A stretch of 34,762 bases of DNA from Hyphomicrobiales bacterium (GCA_021775495.1 JAJFHT010000022.1:1-34762), one strand, 5' to 3'; numbered from the stretch's first letter, positions 8,348 to 17,805 are shown. Numbers and translations are program-made. The notes: generated by a model not told the origin, from the sequence alone.

Positions 8348-9170
8348 CAGAGTGGCGGCGGGCGGCGAACCCAAGCCGACCGATATCAACAAGACCGTTC
8401 CGTTTCGCGGCCGCGGCTTCAACCCCCAGCCTCTGGGCGTCATCGCTCCGGTCGTGTTCGTTGGTCTGATAGCTTTCTGGGAAGTCGGATCCCAAACCGG
8501 TTTCATTTCCGATCTGGTTCTGCCGGCGCCGTCAGAAGCATTCGAGGCGTTTTTGCAATTGCTTGAAACCGGGATGTTCTGGAAACATCTTTCGGCATCG
8601 CTGCAACGTCTGGTGATCGGCTGGATATGCGGCACGGTACTGGGCGTGATCGCCGGAATGGCAATTGGCCTCTTCTCGCTTGCACGCGCAGCCCTCGCGC
8701 CGCTTGTGTCTGCAATATTTCCAATCCCCAAGATTGCACTGCTGCCGCTTTTCATCATCTGGTTCGGCATCGGCGAGGGGTCCAAAGTTGCGACAATCCT
8801 GTTTGGCACGTTTTTTCCGACGGTGATCTCGACCTATGGCGGAGTCGACAACGTCGACCGAAATCTGATCCGGATGGGACAATCATTCGGCCTGTCCTGG
8901 TCATCCATCGTCCGAAAGATCATTCTTCCCGGTGCGCTGCCGGCAATTCTCTCAGGTTTCCGCATCTCGGCCTCGATTGCCATCATTCTTCTGGTCGCGG
9001 CCGAAATGATCGGCGCCGAGTTCGGGATCGGTGCTTATATACTCCTGGCTGGCAGCCTTTTTGCGACGGATCAGCTGATTGCCGGAGTTGCAATGCTGTC
9101 TGTTCTCGGGCTCTGCTTCGCCTGGCTGATCGGACGTGCCGAAAAGTACTTCCTAGACTGGCGCGCATGA
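8340..9170 (+). CDS. ABC transporter permease (NitT/TauT type)
   Basis: A 276-residue inner-membrane permease with about six hydrophobic segments, the first at APVVFVGLIAFWEV. The BPD-type coupling loop is visible as GQSFGLSWSSIVRKIILPGALPAILSGFRIS (written in pieces: GQSFGLSWSSIV, then KIILPGALPAILSG), the EAA motif that docks on the ATPase. The ATG at 8340 overlaps the ATPase gene; a start at 8316 is unnecessary. It forms the translocation pore for the ligand of the upstream binding protein. Confidence 0.93.
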   Translation: MSDRVAAGGEPKPTDINKTVPFRGRGFNPQPLGVIAPVVFVGLIAFWEVGSQTGFISDLVLPAPSEAFEAFLQLLETGMFWKHLSASLQRLVIGWICGTVLGVIAGMAIGLFSLARAALAPLVSAIFPIPKIALLPLFIIWFGIGEGSKVATILFGTFFPTVISTYGGVDNVDRNLIRMGQSFGLSWSSIVRKIILPGALPAILSGFRISASIAIILLVAAEMIGAEFGIGAYILLAGSLFATDQLIAGVAMLSVLGLCFAWLIGRAEKYFLDWRA

Positions 9171-9294
9171 CGCGGCGGCGCGACGACCCCCCAGGTACTG
9201 GCCCTGGATGACCGAATTTTGATGCCTGAACACGTGTGTCTGGGATAAGCTGGCACCGGACACAGACATTGGTCGCCCTCTTGCGGAGCTGAAA

Positions 9295-10482
9295 ATGGCG
9301 ATTTGGAAGCAGATGCTGATGGCGCTGGTCGTACTTGCCATTGCCGCCGGAATCTGGATGACGGTATTTCCAGGCGCCGATGCAATGCTGTCGGCAATTG
9401 GAATTGAATCTGCCGAAGAAACTCCGGACAAATCGGCTACAAGTTCCGATACGGCAAAATCAGCCTGGCAATCCGGCGGTCGCGGAGCTACGGCGGTCAT
9501 TGTCAGGCCCGTCACTGAAGCAACGATCAACAACCGACTGTCGGCGATAGGGGATGGTCGGGCCGTCCGGTCGGTTACCATCAACCCGTCAGTAACCGGA
9601 CGCTTGATCGAGGTTGTTCGATCCTCCGGCGAACAGGTCAAAGCCGGTGACATTATCGCGAAACTGGATTCCGAAGCCGAGCGGATCGCTTTCGATCGGG
9701 CCACATTGTCGGTTAAAAATGCCGAAGCCACGCTTATCCGTGCCGAACAGCTGAGGCGATCGAACACGGTGAGTTCCGTTCAGGTCACCGATGCGACCCT
9801 GGCCCTGGAAAATGCACGTCTGCAAATGCGGGACGCCGATCTGGCACTGGAACGGCGTTCGATCGTGGCTCCGATAGAAGGCGTTCTAGGTATCCTTCCC
9901 GTAGAGGTTGGCGACTATGTAACATCGGACACCGAAATTGCGACGATCGACAATCGTTCCCACATCCTGGTTGATTTTCGCGTGCCGGAAAGATTTGTAA
10001 ACGCCATAAAGAAAGGCGCGATCATTCGCGCCGAGGCGATTTCCAGCCCCGGGCGCTACTACGAAGGGACCGTTACTGCCGTCGACAATCGAATAGAACG
10101 GGACAGCCGGACGCTGCTGGTTCAGGCCGATTTGACAAATGATGATGACGAACTGCGCGGTGGCATGTCATTTGCGGTTACCATGAGGTTCCCGGGCGAC
10201 AGCTATCCAGCCGTCGATCCGCTGGCGATTCAATGGGCCTCCGAAGGCGCATATATCTGGGGTGTGGTGAAAGGGAAGGCCGAGCGATTCCCGGTCCGGA
10301 TCATTCAGCGCAATATCGATCTTGTTCTGGTCGACGCACCGATTGAGTCCGGCATGCTGGTAGTTACCGAGGGCGTTCAGGGTGTCAGGCAGGGCGCGGC
10401 AATCGCAATTGCCGGCGGTGACAGTGGCGATGAGAACAAACCCGAATCCGATCAGGATATCGGGCGTTCGTCCGGGTCATGA
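9295..10482 (+). CDS. RND efflux periplasmic adaptor (MFP/HlyD family)
   Basis: 395 residues. An N-terminal membrane anchor (MALVVLAIAAGIWMTVF) is followed by the lipoyl/barrel-sandwich half-motifs (SVTINPSVTGRLIEVV with SGEQVKAGDIIAKLD, and later SIVAPIEGVLGILPVEVGDYV). Between them lies an alpha-helical hairpin of about 70 residues rich in Ala, Leu and Glu. Beta-barrel and membrane-proximal domains complete the protein. It bridges the inner-membrane pump encoded 15 bp downstream to an outer-membrane channel; no channel gene is in the window. The C-terminal 20 residues are acidic and Ser-rich. Confidence 0.93.
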   Translation: MAIWKQMLMALVVLAIAAGIWMTVFPGADAMLSAIGIESAEETPDKSATSSDTAKSAWQSGGRGATAVIVRPVTEATINNRLSAIGDGRAVRSVTINPSVTGRLIEVVRSSGEQVKAGDIIAKLDSEAERIAFDRATLSVKNAEATLIRAEQLRRSNTVSSVQVTDATLALENARLQMRDADLALERRSIVAPIEGVLGILPVEVGDYVTSDTEIATIDNRSHILVDFRVPERFVNAIKKGAIIRAEAISSPGRYYEGTVTAVDNRIERDSRTLLVQADLTNDDDELRGGMSFAVTMRFPGDSYPAVDPLAIQWASEGAYIWGVVKGKAERFPVRIIQRNIDLVLVDAPIESGMLVVTEGVQGVRQGAAIAIAGGDSGDENKPESDQDIGRSSGS

Positions 10483-10497
10483 ACTGAAAGCCGACCG

Positions 10498-13400
10498 ATG
10501 TCCGATGACACAATCGATACACACTCTGCCGGGCTGACGTCGATATTCGTGCGGCGACCTGTGTTCGCACTTGTCGTCAACACATTGATCGTGGTTGCCG
10601 GGCTTGCGGGCCTGCTGGGCGTGGAGATCCGCGAATTGCCGGAAGTGGATCGGCCGGTCATCACCATCACGACGGAATATCCGGGGGCGGCACCGGAAAC
10701 CGTTGACCGCGAACTGACTGCGGTCATCGAAGGTGGTGTCGGACGTGTTCCGGGGATCAAATCGATTTCGTCGTCATCGCGGTTCGGGCGCAGTACGGTA
10801 ACCGTCGAATTCAGCGACGAGACCAATCTCAATGCGGCCGCATCGGACACTCGTGATGCCATGGGCCGGATCGCCAGCACGATTCCCGATGAAGCCGACG
10901 ATCCGCGCATCGTAAAAGCAGATTCGAACGCCAGTCCGGTGTTGCGGATGGCCATTACGTCCAACAGCCTGTCGACGCAGGATCTGACCATCCTGGTTGA
11001 AGACGAGGTGGTTGACCGGCTGTTTGCCGTTCCCGGAGTCGCTGACCTGCGGGTCTACGGCGATCGCGAGAAGATCTTCAGGGTCGATATCGACCAGATG
11101 AAACTGGCAAGCCTCGGTCTATCGGTTGCTGATCTTCGTGCCGCGCTGTCCAATCTCGTATTTGATGCACCAGCCGGATCATTGACCAGCCGAAGCCAGG
11201 ACATTGTCGTTCGGACGAGTTCGGAAATCGCGACGCCGGAAGCATTTGAAAGCCTGATCATCAGGGACGAGGTGCGGGTGAGGGATGTTGCGACCGTCAC
11301 GCTTGGCCCCGATCCCGGCGCTACAACGTTACGGGCAAACGGTGACACCGGCGTCGGAATCGCGGTGATCAGACAGGCACAGTCAAACAGTCTGGAAATC
11401 TCAAGAGACGTGCGAAGGACGGTTGACGGAATTCAGGAAATTCTTCCCGATGGTGTTGCCATATTCGTCACCAGTGACGACGCCCGGTTCATCAACAGCG
11501 CGATCAGCGAGGTTCTTCGCACGCTCGCCTTGGCAATCGCCATCGTCGTTGCCATCATTTTCCTGTTTCTGCGCGACTGGCGAGCAACGCTGATCCCGGC
11601 CGTAACCATGCCGGTCGCGCTAATCGGCACATTGGCCGCGCTGTACCTGGTCGGGTTCTCGGTCAACATCCTGACGCTCCTGGCGTTGGTGCTGGCGACC
11701 GGGATGGTGGTCGACGATGCGATCGTCGTACTGGAAAACATCGTGCGCCGCCGTTCACAAGGCATGGGCCCCCGCGCTGCCGCGGTCGTCGGCACCAGGG
11801 AGGTTTTCTTTGCTGTCGTGACCACAACCGCGACGCTTGCCGCGGTCTTTGTCCCGCTGTCGTTCCTGCCGGGGCAAACGGGCGGGCTATTTCGTGAATT
11901 CGGTTTTACACTGGCGTTCGCCGTGACACTTTCGTCAATTGTCGCCCTGTCTCTTTGCCCAATGCTGGCGTCACGATTGCTGAAGGCTGACGAAAAGAGC
12001 ACGAACGGCGGCAGTCCATTCGTGGTGTTTGGCGACTGGCTTGCCGCTTTCTACCGCCGTACGCTTCGCGCCTGTCTTGCCGCTCCCCTGGTCGTGGTCC
12101 TGGTCGCGACCCTTCTTGCCGCCGCGGCGTTCAGCTTCTTCGGCACCATACGGCAGGAACTGACGCCATCGGAGGATCGGGCAGTGGTGCTGATCAGCAT
12201 CTCCGCTCCGCAAGGCGTGAGCCTGGAATTCACAACGCGCCAGGTGCGTCGAATCGAGCAATTGCTGCTGCCGCTGCGAGAGACCGGCGAGGTGACCAAC
12301 GTCTTTTCCATCGCCGGTATTCGCGGCCAGGCCAATCGCGGGTTTGCTGTGCTGACTCTTGCTGAATGGAATAAACGCGAGCGCAGTCAGAATGCCATTA
12401 TCGCCCAAGTCAATGGCCTGCTTCGACAGGTGCATGGAGTGCGGTCCTTCATTATTCGCACCAACAGCCTGGGCATACGCGGGGCTGGCAACGGCCTGCA
12501 AGTCGCGCTCGTCGGCAACAACTACCAGGATCTTGCCGAGGCCGCCGGCGAACTGGTGCGAAAGCTGGAGGACGACCAACGCTTTGGGAAGGTGCGTCTG
12601 TCCTATGAAACCACGCAGCCTCAGCTTTCCGTTCAGATCGACCGGGAACGGGCTTCGGATCTGGGCATCAATATTGACGGACTTGCCGAGGCGATGCAGG
12701 CAGTTCTCGACGGGCGATCCGTCGGATCGGTGTTCATCAATGACCGGAGTTTCGAGGTCAAGATGATTTCCACGACCGACCCGGTAAACGATCCGACCGA
12801 TCTAGAGAACGTCTTCCTGCGCACCGGCGACAAGCGCATGGTGCCGATGTCGACCATCGCGACATTGACGGAAAAGGCTGTCGCACCAACCTTGAACCGG
12901 GAACAGCAATTGCGCTCGATCTCCGTGACCGCCGGTCTGACCGACAGCTTTGCCCTGGGAGATGCCTACTTGCGTGCTGTTGAAATCGCGGAGCCGCTTC
13001 TCCCTCCAGGCAGTAGGCTCATACCGCTTGCCGAAGCAGCAACGCTTGATGAAACCTCGAATGGCTTGCTGATCACCTTCGGATTTGCAGTGGCCGTAGT
13101 GCTGCTTGTGCTGGCCGCACAATTTGAAAGTTTCGTCAGCGCGATCATTGTCATGGCCACCGTGCCGCTCGGATTGGCCTGCGCGGTGTTCGCGCTTTTG
13201 ATCACCGGCGGCAGTCTGAACGTCTACAGCCAGATCGGCCTGGTTCTGCTGGTCGGGATCATGGCCAAGAACGGTATATTGATCGTCGAATTTGCCAACA
13301 AGCTGCGCGATCAGGGAGCTTCGGTGTATGACGCAATCGAACGCGCGTCGAACATTCGGCTTCGGCCGGTGGCAATGACGCTTGTGTCTACGGTGCTTGG

Positions 13401-13620
13401 CGGTTTGCCATTGGTGCTCTCGTCCGGCGCGGGGGCCGAGGCCCGTGAGGCGCTCGGCTGGATCATTGTCGGGGGGCTCGGGCTTGCTGCGATCACAACG
13501 CTCTATCTCACGCCGGTCGCCTATCTCATTTTTGCGCGCTTCACCCGGCCGCAACAGGAAGAAGAAGCGTTATTGAAATCCGAACTTGATGCGGCCAGCG
13601 GGCTGGCTGCGAAGAAATAG
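10498..13620 (+). CDS. RND efflux pump, HAE1 type inner-membrane subunit
   Basis: A 1040-residue protein of the usual AcrB-family length, with the two-fold repeat of one TM helix, a large periplasmic loop and further TM helices. Recognisable landmarks: FVRRPVFALVVNTLIVVAG as TM1, the proton-relay Asp pair in GMVVDDAIVVLENIV (TM4, about residue 400), and a second-half GLVLLVGIMAKNGILIVEFAN. It exports hydrophobic compounds using the proton gradient. It forms an operon with the adaptor upstream. There are no frameshifts. Confidence 0.95.
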   Translation: MSDDTIDTHSAGLTSIFVRRPVFALVVNTLIVVAGLAGLLGVEIRELPEVDRPVITITTEYPGAAPETVDRELTAVIEGGVGRVPGIKSISSSSRFGRSTVTVEFSDETNLNAAASDTRDAMGRIASTIPDEADDPRIVKADSNASPVLRMAITSNSLSTQDLTILVEDEVVDRLFAVPGVADLRVYGDREKIFRVDIDQMKLASLGLSVADLRAALSNLVFDAPAGSLTSRSQDIVVRTSSEIATPEAFESLIIRDEVRVRDVATVTLGPDPGATTLRANGDTGVGIAVIRQAQSNSLEISRDVRRTVDGIQEILPDGVAIFVTSDDARFINSAISEVLRTLALAIAIVVAIIFLFLRDWRATLIPAVTMPVALIGTLAALYLVGFSVNILTLLALVLATGMVVDDAIVVLENIVRRRSQGMGPRAAAVVGTREVFFAVVTTTATLAAVFVPLSFLPGQTGGLFREFGFTLAFAVTLSSIVALSLCPMLASRLLKADEKSTNGGSPFVVFGDWLAAFYRRTLRACLAAPLVVVLVATLLAAAAFSFFGTIRQELTPSEDRAVVLISISAPQGVSLEFTTRQVRRIEQLLLPLRETGEVTNVFSIAGIRGQANRGFAVLTLAEWNKRERSQNAIIAQVNGLLRQVHGVRSFIIRTNSLGIRGAGNGLQVALVGNNYQDLAEAAGELVRKLEDDQRFGKVRLSYETTQPQLSVQIDRERASDLGINIDGLAEAMQAVLDGRSVGSVFINDRSFEVKMISTTDPVNDPTDLENVFLRTGDKRMVPMSTIATLTEKAVAPTLNREQQLRSISVTAGLTDSFALGDAYLRAVEIAEPLLPPGSRLIPLAEAATLDETSNGLLITFGFAVAVVLLVLAAQFESFVSAIIVMATVPLGLACAVFALLITGGSLNVYSQIGLVLLVGIMAKNGILIVEFANKLRDQGASVYDAIERASNIRLRPVAMTLVSTVLGGLPLVLSSGAGAEAREALGWIIVGGLGLAAITTLYLTPVAYLIFARFTRPQQEEEALLKSELDAASGLAAKK

Positions 13621-13639
13621 ACAAACAGAAAGGAACGAT

Positions 13640-14647
13640 ATGATGACTGAACCCGTCAGATGGGGAGTGATCAGCACGGCCGATATCGGGCTGTCGAAAG
13701 TTCTGCCGGCCATGCAGAAAAGCGACATGACGTCGCTGAATGCGATTGCATCGCGTGATCTCCAGCGCGCCCGCAAAGCCGCGGACAAACTAGGGATCAG
13801 CAAGGCCTATGGCAGCTACGAGGAACTCTTGAACGACCCGGATATCGAGGCGGTCTACATCCCGGTGCCCAATCATCTGCACGTGCCCCTGAGCGAGCAG
13901 GCCGCCGCCGCAGGCAAACATGTGCTGTGCGAAAAACCGATCGCGCTGTCCGCCAAGGAGGCCGAACGCCTGATCGTGGCACGCGACAAACACAATGTGC
14001 TTATTGAAGAGGCCTTCATGGTGCGCTCGCATCCACAATGGCTGAAAGCGCGCGATTTGGTGCGCGATGGATCGATCGGAGAGCTTCTGGCAGTGCAGGG
14101 GTTCTTTTCTTACTTCAACACCGATCCGGATAATGTCCGCAACATGGCCGACATTGGCGGTGGGGCGCTCTACGACATCGGGTGTTATCCAATAACGACA
14201 ACCCGGTTCCTGTTCGATGCCGAACCTGACCGTGTGGTGAGCACAATCGATCGCGATCCGAGTTTCAAGACAGACCGACTGGTCAGCGCGTTGATGGAAT
14301 TTCCTGCCGGGCAGGCGCAGTTCACCGTTTCGACGCAGATGGTTCCCTATCAACGGATGCAGGTATTCGGAAGCAAGGGTCGTATTGAGATAGAAATTCC
14401 GTTCAATGCGCCTCCGACGCAACCAACCCGGATTTTCCTCGACAACGGAAGCGAACCTGGTGATGCTTCGCGCCAGGAAATCGTGTTCGATAGGGTCGAC
14501 CAATACACCCTTCAGGGCGAGCAGTTTTCGCGGGCGATCCGCGAGGGTAGCGAGCAGGTAGTATCATTGGAAAATACGGTGAAAAACATGCGTGTCATCG
14601 ACGCCGTATTCCGGTCGCACGAAAGCGGTTCATGGGAAGCACCGTAG
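13640..14647 (+). CDS. Gfo/Idh/MocA family oxidoreductase
   Basis: A 335-residue NAD(P)-dependent dehydrogenase. The N-terminal Rossmann fold starts WGVISTADIGLSKVLPAM; this variant of the dinucleotide loop is common in the D-xylose dehydrogenase-like branch. The conserved EKPIAL lies near residue 98, followed by the C-terminal alpha/beta domain with GGGALYDIGCYPI, where the conserved Asp and the region expected to hold the catalytic residues lie. AGAAAGGAA precedes two adjacent ATG codons (13640, 13643). Substrate is probably a sugar or polyol, but this is unproven. It starts 19 bp after the RND pump gene and may be co-transcribed. Confidence 0.92.
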   Translation: MMTEPVRWGVISTADIGLSKVLPAMQKSDMTSLNAIASRDLQRARKAADKLGISKAYGSYEELLNDPDIEAVYIPVPNHLHVPLSEQAAAAGKHVLCEKPIALSAKEAERLIVARDKHNVLIEEAFMVRSHPQWLKARDLVRDGSIGELLAVQGFFSYFNTDPDNVRNMADIGGGALYDIGCYPITTTRFLFDAEPDRVVSTIDRDPSFKTDRLVSALMEFPAGQAQFTVSTQMVPYQRMQVFGSKGRIEIEIPFNAPPTQPTRIFLDNGSEPGDASRQEIVFDRVDQYTLQGEQFSRAIREGSEQVVSLENTVKNMRVIDAVFRSHESGSWEAP

Positions 14648-14746
14648 GCGATTGAAGCTGGCGTTTTCCCGGATCATCACATTGGATTGATTGGACTGTG
14701 ACAGTCGACCTACGGTCAATAAGCGCGGGTAAGCTGGAGGATTTCA

Positions 14747-15199
14747 ATGGCCGTATCTGTGCGTTCCGCATTCAAGAAAACAATTAAAAACGTCGTTCTG
14801 GCAGCAGCCGTGGCGCTGATGACAATCGGGTCTTCAGGCTTGGCAATTGCCGATGGCGATGCAGTCGCCGGCAAGAAGATTTTCAAGAAATGTTCGGTTT
14901 GCCACAAGATCGGCGAAGGCGCGAAAAATGCCGTCGGCCCAGTGCTGACCGGTGTTGTAGGCAGAACGGCCGGAACGTTTGCCGACTACAAATACGGCAA
15001 GAGCACGAAGGCGGCCGGAGAAGCCGGTCTTGTTTGGGACGAGGAAAAGATATTTGACTATCTGCAGGATCCGAAAAAGTTCCTGAGAGCGCTTCTTGAC
15101 GACAAGAAGGCCAAGAGCAAGATGACCTTCAAGCTAAAGAAGGAAGAAGACCGGCTGAACGTAATTGCCTATCTGAAGACGTTCTCACCGGAAGAGTAG
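14747..15199 (+). CDS. Class I cytochrome c (c2/c550-like)
   Basis: A 150-residue periplasmic electron carrier. Signal peptide with a positively charged start (VRSAFKKTIKN) and a hydrophobic stretch to LAIA, then DGDAVAGKKIFKKCSVCHKIG with the CSVCH haem-binding motif near residue 45. The distal haem ligand is probably the Met in SKMTFKL (about residue 126). Lysine-rich like mitochondrial-type carriers. GGAGG stands 6 nt before the ATG. The partner oxidase or reductase is not in the window. Confidence 0.93.
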   Translation: MAVSVRSAFKKTIKNVVLAAAVALMTIGSSGLAIADGDAVAGKKIFKKCSVCHKIGEGAKNAVGPVLTGVVGRTAGTFADYKYGKSTKAAGEAGLVWDEEKIFDYLQDPKKFLRALLDDKKAKSKMTFKLKKEEDRLNVIAYLKTFSPEE

Positions 15200-15201
15200 C
15201 A

Positions 15202-15232
15202 AGCCGCCGGCGCTAGAGAGTCTAGGGCGGCT
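15202..15232. terminator. Nested inverted repeat between convergent genes
   Basis: AGCCGCC (15202-15208) pairs with GGCGGCT (15226-15232), and inside it CTAGA pairs with TCTAG around a GAG loop. It lies between the convergent cytochrome c and DUF1801 genes, touching the latter's stop codon, so it could end transcription from both sides. It has no T-tract. Confidence 0.45.
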
Positions 15233-15690
15233 CAGCCGGCAAGCGCCGGTATCGCGTCCGCGTTGCCGCGCCTTTTTCGCAGATGATAGGTCAGGGCCAT
15301 GGCCATGCAGTGCCTCAGTGCGCTTTCGGGCAAAGGCTCGGCGGCATCAAAGATAATACTGCGATTGCCTTCGAACCGCATCTGATCGGGATATTGCGAC
15401 CGAAACGTCTCGACCAAGCTTGTCTGGCAATGAAAATATATGCCGAACGTGCCTGGAGTGTCCTTGATCTGATCGATACGGATTGTGCTACCGCTTCGAG
15501 TTGACGGCGTCAGATAGCTTGGCTGGCCCCACTTCAGCGTTTCCTCAATCTGTCCCACGCCTGGCGTAGTGGCCGCCGTAGCGAAGATCATCGCCCTCAG
15601 TGCCATCAATTTCGATCGCACAGGCTCGGGATAGGTCAAAAAGACGGCTTTCACGGCCGGATCGTCGAATTTTGTGTCTGTTTTGTCCAA
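15232..15690 (-). CDS. DUF1801 domain protein
   Basis: 152 residues. I place the start at the TTG at 15690 because an AGAGG site stands 7 nt upstream and the conserved domain begins right after (DKTDTKFDDPAVKAVF). The longer open frame to 15885 has no convincing start context. The YdhG/DUF1801 pattern is clear: LRAMIFATAATTPGVGQIEETLKWGQPSYLT, here split as LRAMIFATAA and GQIEETLKWGQPSYLT, then IYFHCQTSLVETFR and RSIIFDA. The function of the family is unknown. Confidence 0.85.
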   Translation of the reverse strand: MDKTDTKFDDPAVKAVFLTYPEPVRSKLMALRAMIFATAATTPGVGQIEETLKWGQPSYLTPSTRSGSTIRIDQIKDTPGTFGIYFHCQTSLVETFRSQYPDQMRFEGNRSIIFDAAEPLPESALRHCMAMALTYHLRKRRGNADAIPALAG

Positions 15691-15895
15691 AACGATACCT
15701 CTGTATTGTTGATCAGCATTATAGCCCGGAAATCCGATCTGTCCGGGTTTCGTGGTCTGGCTCCTGACAGAGCGGTGGCAACAGTCATCAGCAAATTGCC
15801 GACGCTGGAACATCCATCGCTTCGCATCGGGGCTTGCGGTCCTGGCGAAACAGCGACAAGAATCGGTTTCCCTGTCTCCAGCCAACTGTCATGCC

Positions 15896-16882
15896 ATGCC
15901 GAAAATCAATCCGCACAGACCATTCCAGCCGAAACCGGAACAAGTTCGCTTGATGCCCGAAATCTCCGGCAACCAGATTAACGGGCTTGGCGAGCTGGGC
16001 AGGCGGGCGCCCCGCATGGTCTACTGGGCACCAAACCCGGATGTCATACCGCATGGCAATCTGCAGCGCTGGTTCTATTCAGTTGATCCCGACAATCCAC
16101 ATCTCGGCAAGGCTCGGAAAGAGCGAACCAGGGTGACGGACTTTCCGATGCCCGAATTGTCCGATCGCCCCGTGAACAAAAGTCCGGAAGACTGGCGTTG
16201 CGCACTGGATCGCTTCGTCGATGAAGGGCATTGCGATATGATTGGTGTCGCCCGAATGTCGAAGGATTGGGTATATGACGGCGCCGATGTAAGGCAGAAG
16301 CGGATCGTCATCGTCGGCGTCCAGCACGATTTTGAGCAAATCTCGACAGCACCGGAAGCAACGGCCGGAGCGGAAGTCGTTCGGCAGTACGGACGTGCCG
16401 CGGCGTCCGCGAAACGGGTAGCTGGCTGGCTGATGGAGCAGGGCTGGCCTGCCGAGGCGATTACCGGGCCGATGACCGGTGACGTGACATTGATACCGCC
16501 CGCACTGGCCTGTGGATTCGGCGAACTGGGCAAACATGGTTCGATCATCAATCCGGAATTCGGAGCTTCGTTTCGCCTTTCGGGCGTGTTAACCGACGCT
16601 CCGATCGCCGAGACACCGGCACGCATGTTTGGAATTGACGAATTCTGCCAGAATTGCAGGATTTGCGAAGACGCGTGCCCGCCGGAGGCCATCGGCCCGG
16701 ACAAACAGACGGTAAGAGGCACGGAGAAATGGTATGTCGATTTTGACAAATGCCTGCCATTTTTCAACCAAACACACGGCTGTGCGATCTGTATCGCCGC
16801 CTGTCCCTGGAGCCGGCCGGGAGTGGGACTTAACCTGGCCGCCAAGCTGCAGCGTCGGGCCCGGCGTAAATCAGAAAGCTGA
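15896..16882 (+). CDS. Reductive dehalogenase-like Fe-S/corrinoid protein
   Basis: 328 residues. Two [4Fe-4S] motifs near the C-terminus: C251-x2-C-x2-C-x3-CP and C286-x9-C-x2-C-x3-CPW. The segment GFGELGKHGSIINPEFG, followed by RLSGVLTDAPI, matches the corrinoid-binding core of reductive dehalogenases more closely than that of epoxyqueuosine reductase (QueG). No Tat signal and no membrane anchor gene are visible, so it is probably soluble and cytosolic, and it lacks the C-terminal flavin/ferredoxin reductase domain of the catabolic NpRdhA type. The ATG at 15896 is chosen because upstream in-frame residues are non-native. Actual dehalogenase activity is not shown. Confidence 0.8.
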   Translation: MPKINPHRPFQPKPEQVRLMPEISGNQINGLGELGRRAPRMVYWAPNPDVIPHGNLQRWFYSVDPDNPHLGKARKERTRVTDFPMPELSDRPVNKSPEDWRCALDRFVDEGHCDMIGVARMSKDWVYDGADVRQKRIVIVGVQHDFEQISTAPEATAGAEVVRQYGRAAASAKRVAGWLMEQGWPAEAITGPMTGDVTLIPPALACGFGELGKHGSIINPEFGASFRLSGVLTDAPIAETPARMFGIDEFCQNCRICEDACPPEAIGPDKQTVRGTEKWYVDFDKCLPFFNQTHGCAICIAACPWSRPGVGLNLAAKLQRRARRKSES

Positions 16883-16964
16883 AACCGTTTGCCATGCCGC
16901 CCCGGATGGAAACCGCAAGGTGAAAGGCCGAAATGCCCGGCGTTCCCGATTCCTGTTCCAGAGT

Positions 16965-16988
16965 GATAACCCGGCTAAAAAGGTTATC
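16965..16988 (+). terminator. Inverted repeat downstream of RdhA-like gene
   Basis: GATAACC and GGTTATC arms flank a 10-nt loop, 82 bp after the stop codon. There is no T-run behind it. It could be a weak terminator or an operator for the PilZ gene. Confidence 0.3.
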
Positions 16989-17088
16989 TGACCGTTAATC
17001 CGGATGCTTGTCTTCAAACCTAATGTGTAATCGGGATTTAAAGCGGAGGCTGTATTGTTTTTTCCAAGAACAAGCATTGGGGGATGCA

Positions 17089-17376
17089 ATGACCGCAACG
17101 CAGCAAGAGGCATTTGTCATCGTAGACAGGCGCGCGGCAGATCGTACGGACGTCGACTGGGATGCCCTGGGGATTTTCCCCGGGACCGACAGTACGATGC
17201 AGTGCAATGTTGTCGACGTGTCAGAAAAGGGTGCCAAGCTGACACTGGGTGATGTCGATATCCTGCCCAGTTGCTTTCGCCTGTTTTTGCCGGTTTCCAA
17301 GGCAATTCGTGAATGTGAGGAAGTCTGGCGGAACGGCCGGGAAATCGGCGTGGTGTTTCGCAACAATATCGCCTGA
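17089..17376 (+). CDS. PilZ domain protein
   Basis: A 95-residue single-domain protein. PilZ hallmarks: RRAADR as the basic N-terminal c-di-GMP motif (RxxxR form), then CNVVDVSEKGAKLTL, matching the (D/N)xSxxG motif as DVSEKG. The ending REIGVVF is also typical. The ATG at 17089 follows a GGGGGA site; the earlier frame start at 17008 lacks one. It is likely a c-di-GMP-responsive adaptor, or a degenerate PilZ. It is the last apparently normal chromosomal gene before the duplicated island. Confidence 0.82.
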   Translation: MTATQQEAFVIVDRRAADRTDVDWDALGIFPGTDSTMQCNVVDVSEKGAKLTLGDVDILPSCFRLFLPVSKAIRECEEVWRNGREIGVVFRNNIA

Positions 17377-17439
17377 TACCGATATTAGAGACTCTAGCAA
17401 AAGCGCCGCAATCTACATTCCATGAAAAGCAAATACTGA

Positions 17440-17544
17440 CCGCCCGAATTGACGCCGAAACCGGCAGCAATGCCGGATATTGTGAACACCCAGAGTGCTT
17501 CCATCCAAAATCGTTGCTCATTTGAGCAATATCTGCGCAGGTAA
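17440..17544 (+). pseudogene. C-terminal fragment of M15-like peptidase gene
   Basis: The frame ending at the TAA at 17542 reads AAMPDIVNTQSASIQNRCSF then EQYLRR. It corresponds to the reconstructed end of the decayed M15 peptidase at 22807-23960 (AMPDIENTQRASIQIRCSF, EQYLRR). An in-frame TGA at 17437 and unrelated sequence upstream show that only the tail survives here. It marks the left edge of the duplicated unit. Confidence 0.7.
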
Positions 17545-17805
17545 TCCCAGCGTGGCGGAACTGTGTTGAACTCAACACTTGTGATCGGGCCGCCCTCCGG
17601 ATCGAAGCCAGGCTTCGTGCGCATCCGCTAAATTTCGGAATCCTTCGGACCGCGGCATCGCCCGCCCGAGTGCTTACAAGTGCTCACACAGTATCCCTGC
17701 TGACGGTCATACATCGTGCCTATGTCTTCACCTTCGCGTCGATCGACTCGCGAAGCGCGTTTCAGCTCCCCATCATCAACATGACCTGCAAACCTGGATG
17801 ATCAA
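17467..17805 (+). repeat. 5' block of effector-like gene, copy 1
   Basis: About 340 bp directly before the gene at 17806, strongly similar to 23883-24213 before the gene at 24214. It contains the peptidase tail, a conserved inverted repeat at 17563-17578 and a long nearly identical stretch around 17690-17790 (including CGATCGACTCGCGAAGCGCG). No other gene is visible; it probably holds the shared promoter. Confidence 0.8.
17563..17578. promoter_or_regulatory. Conserved inverted repeat, copy 1
   Basis: GTGTTGA-AC-TCAACAC is a perfect 7-bp inverted repeat just after the peptidase stop. The identical 16-mer occurs at 23979-23994 in the second copy. It could be a terminator stem for the peptidase or an operator for the effector-like gene. 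Confidence 0.45.

Noticed and set aside
12802..13554. 250-codon minus-strand frame inside the RND pump gene
   Set aside because: Antisense to a fully conserved pump gene; rich in His, Gln and Arg like typical shadows of GC-rich genes.
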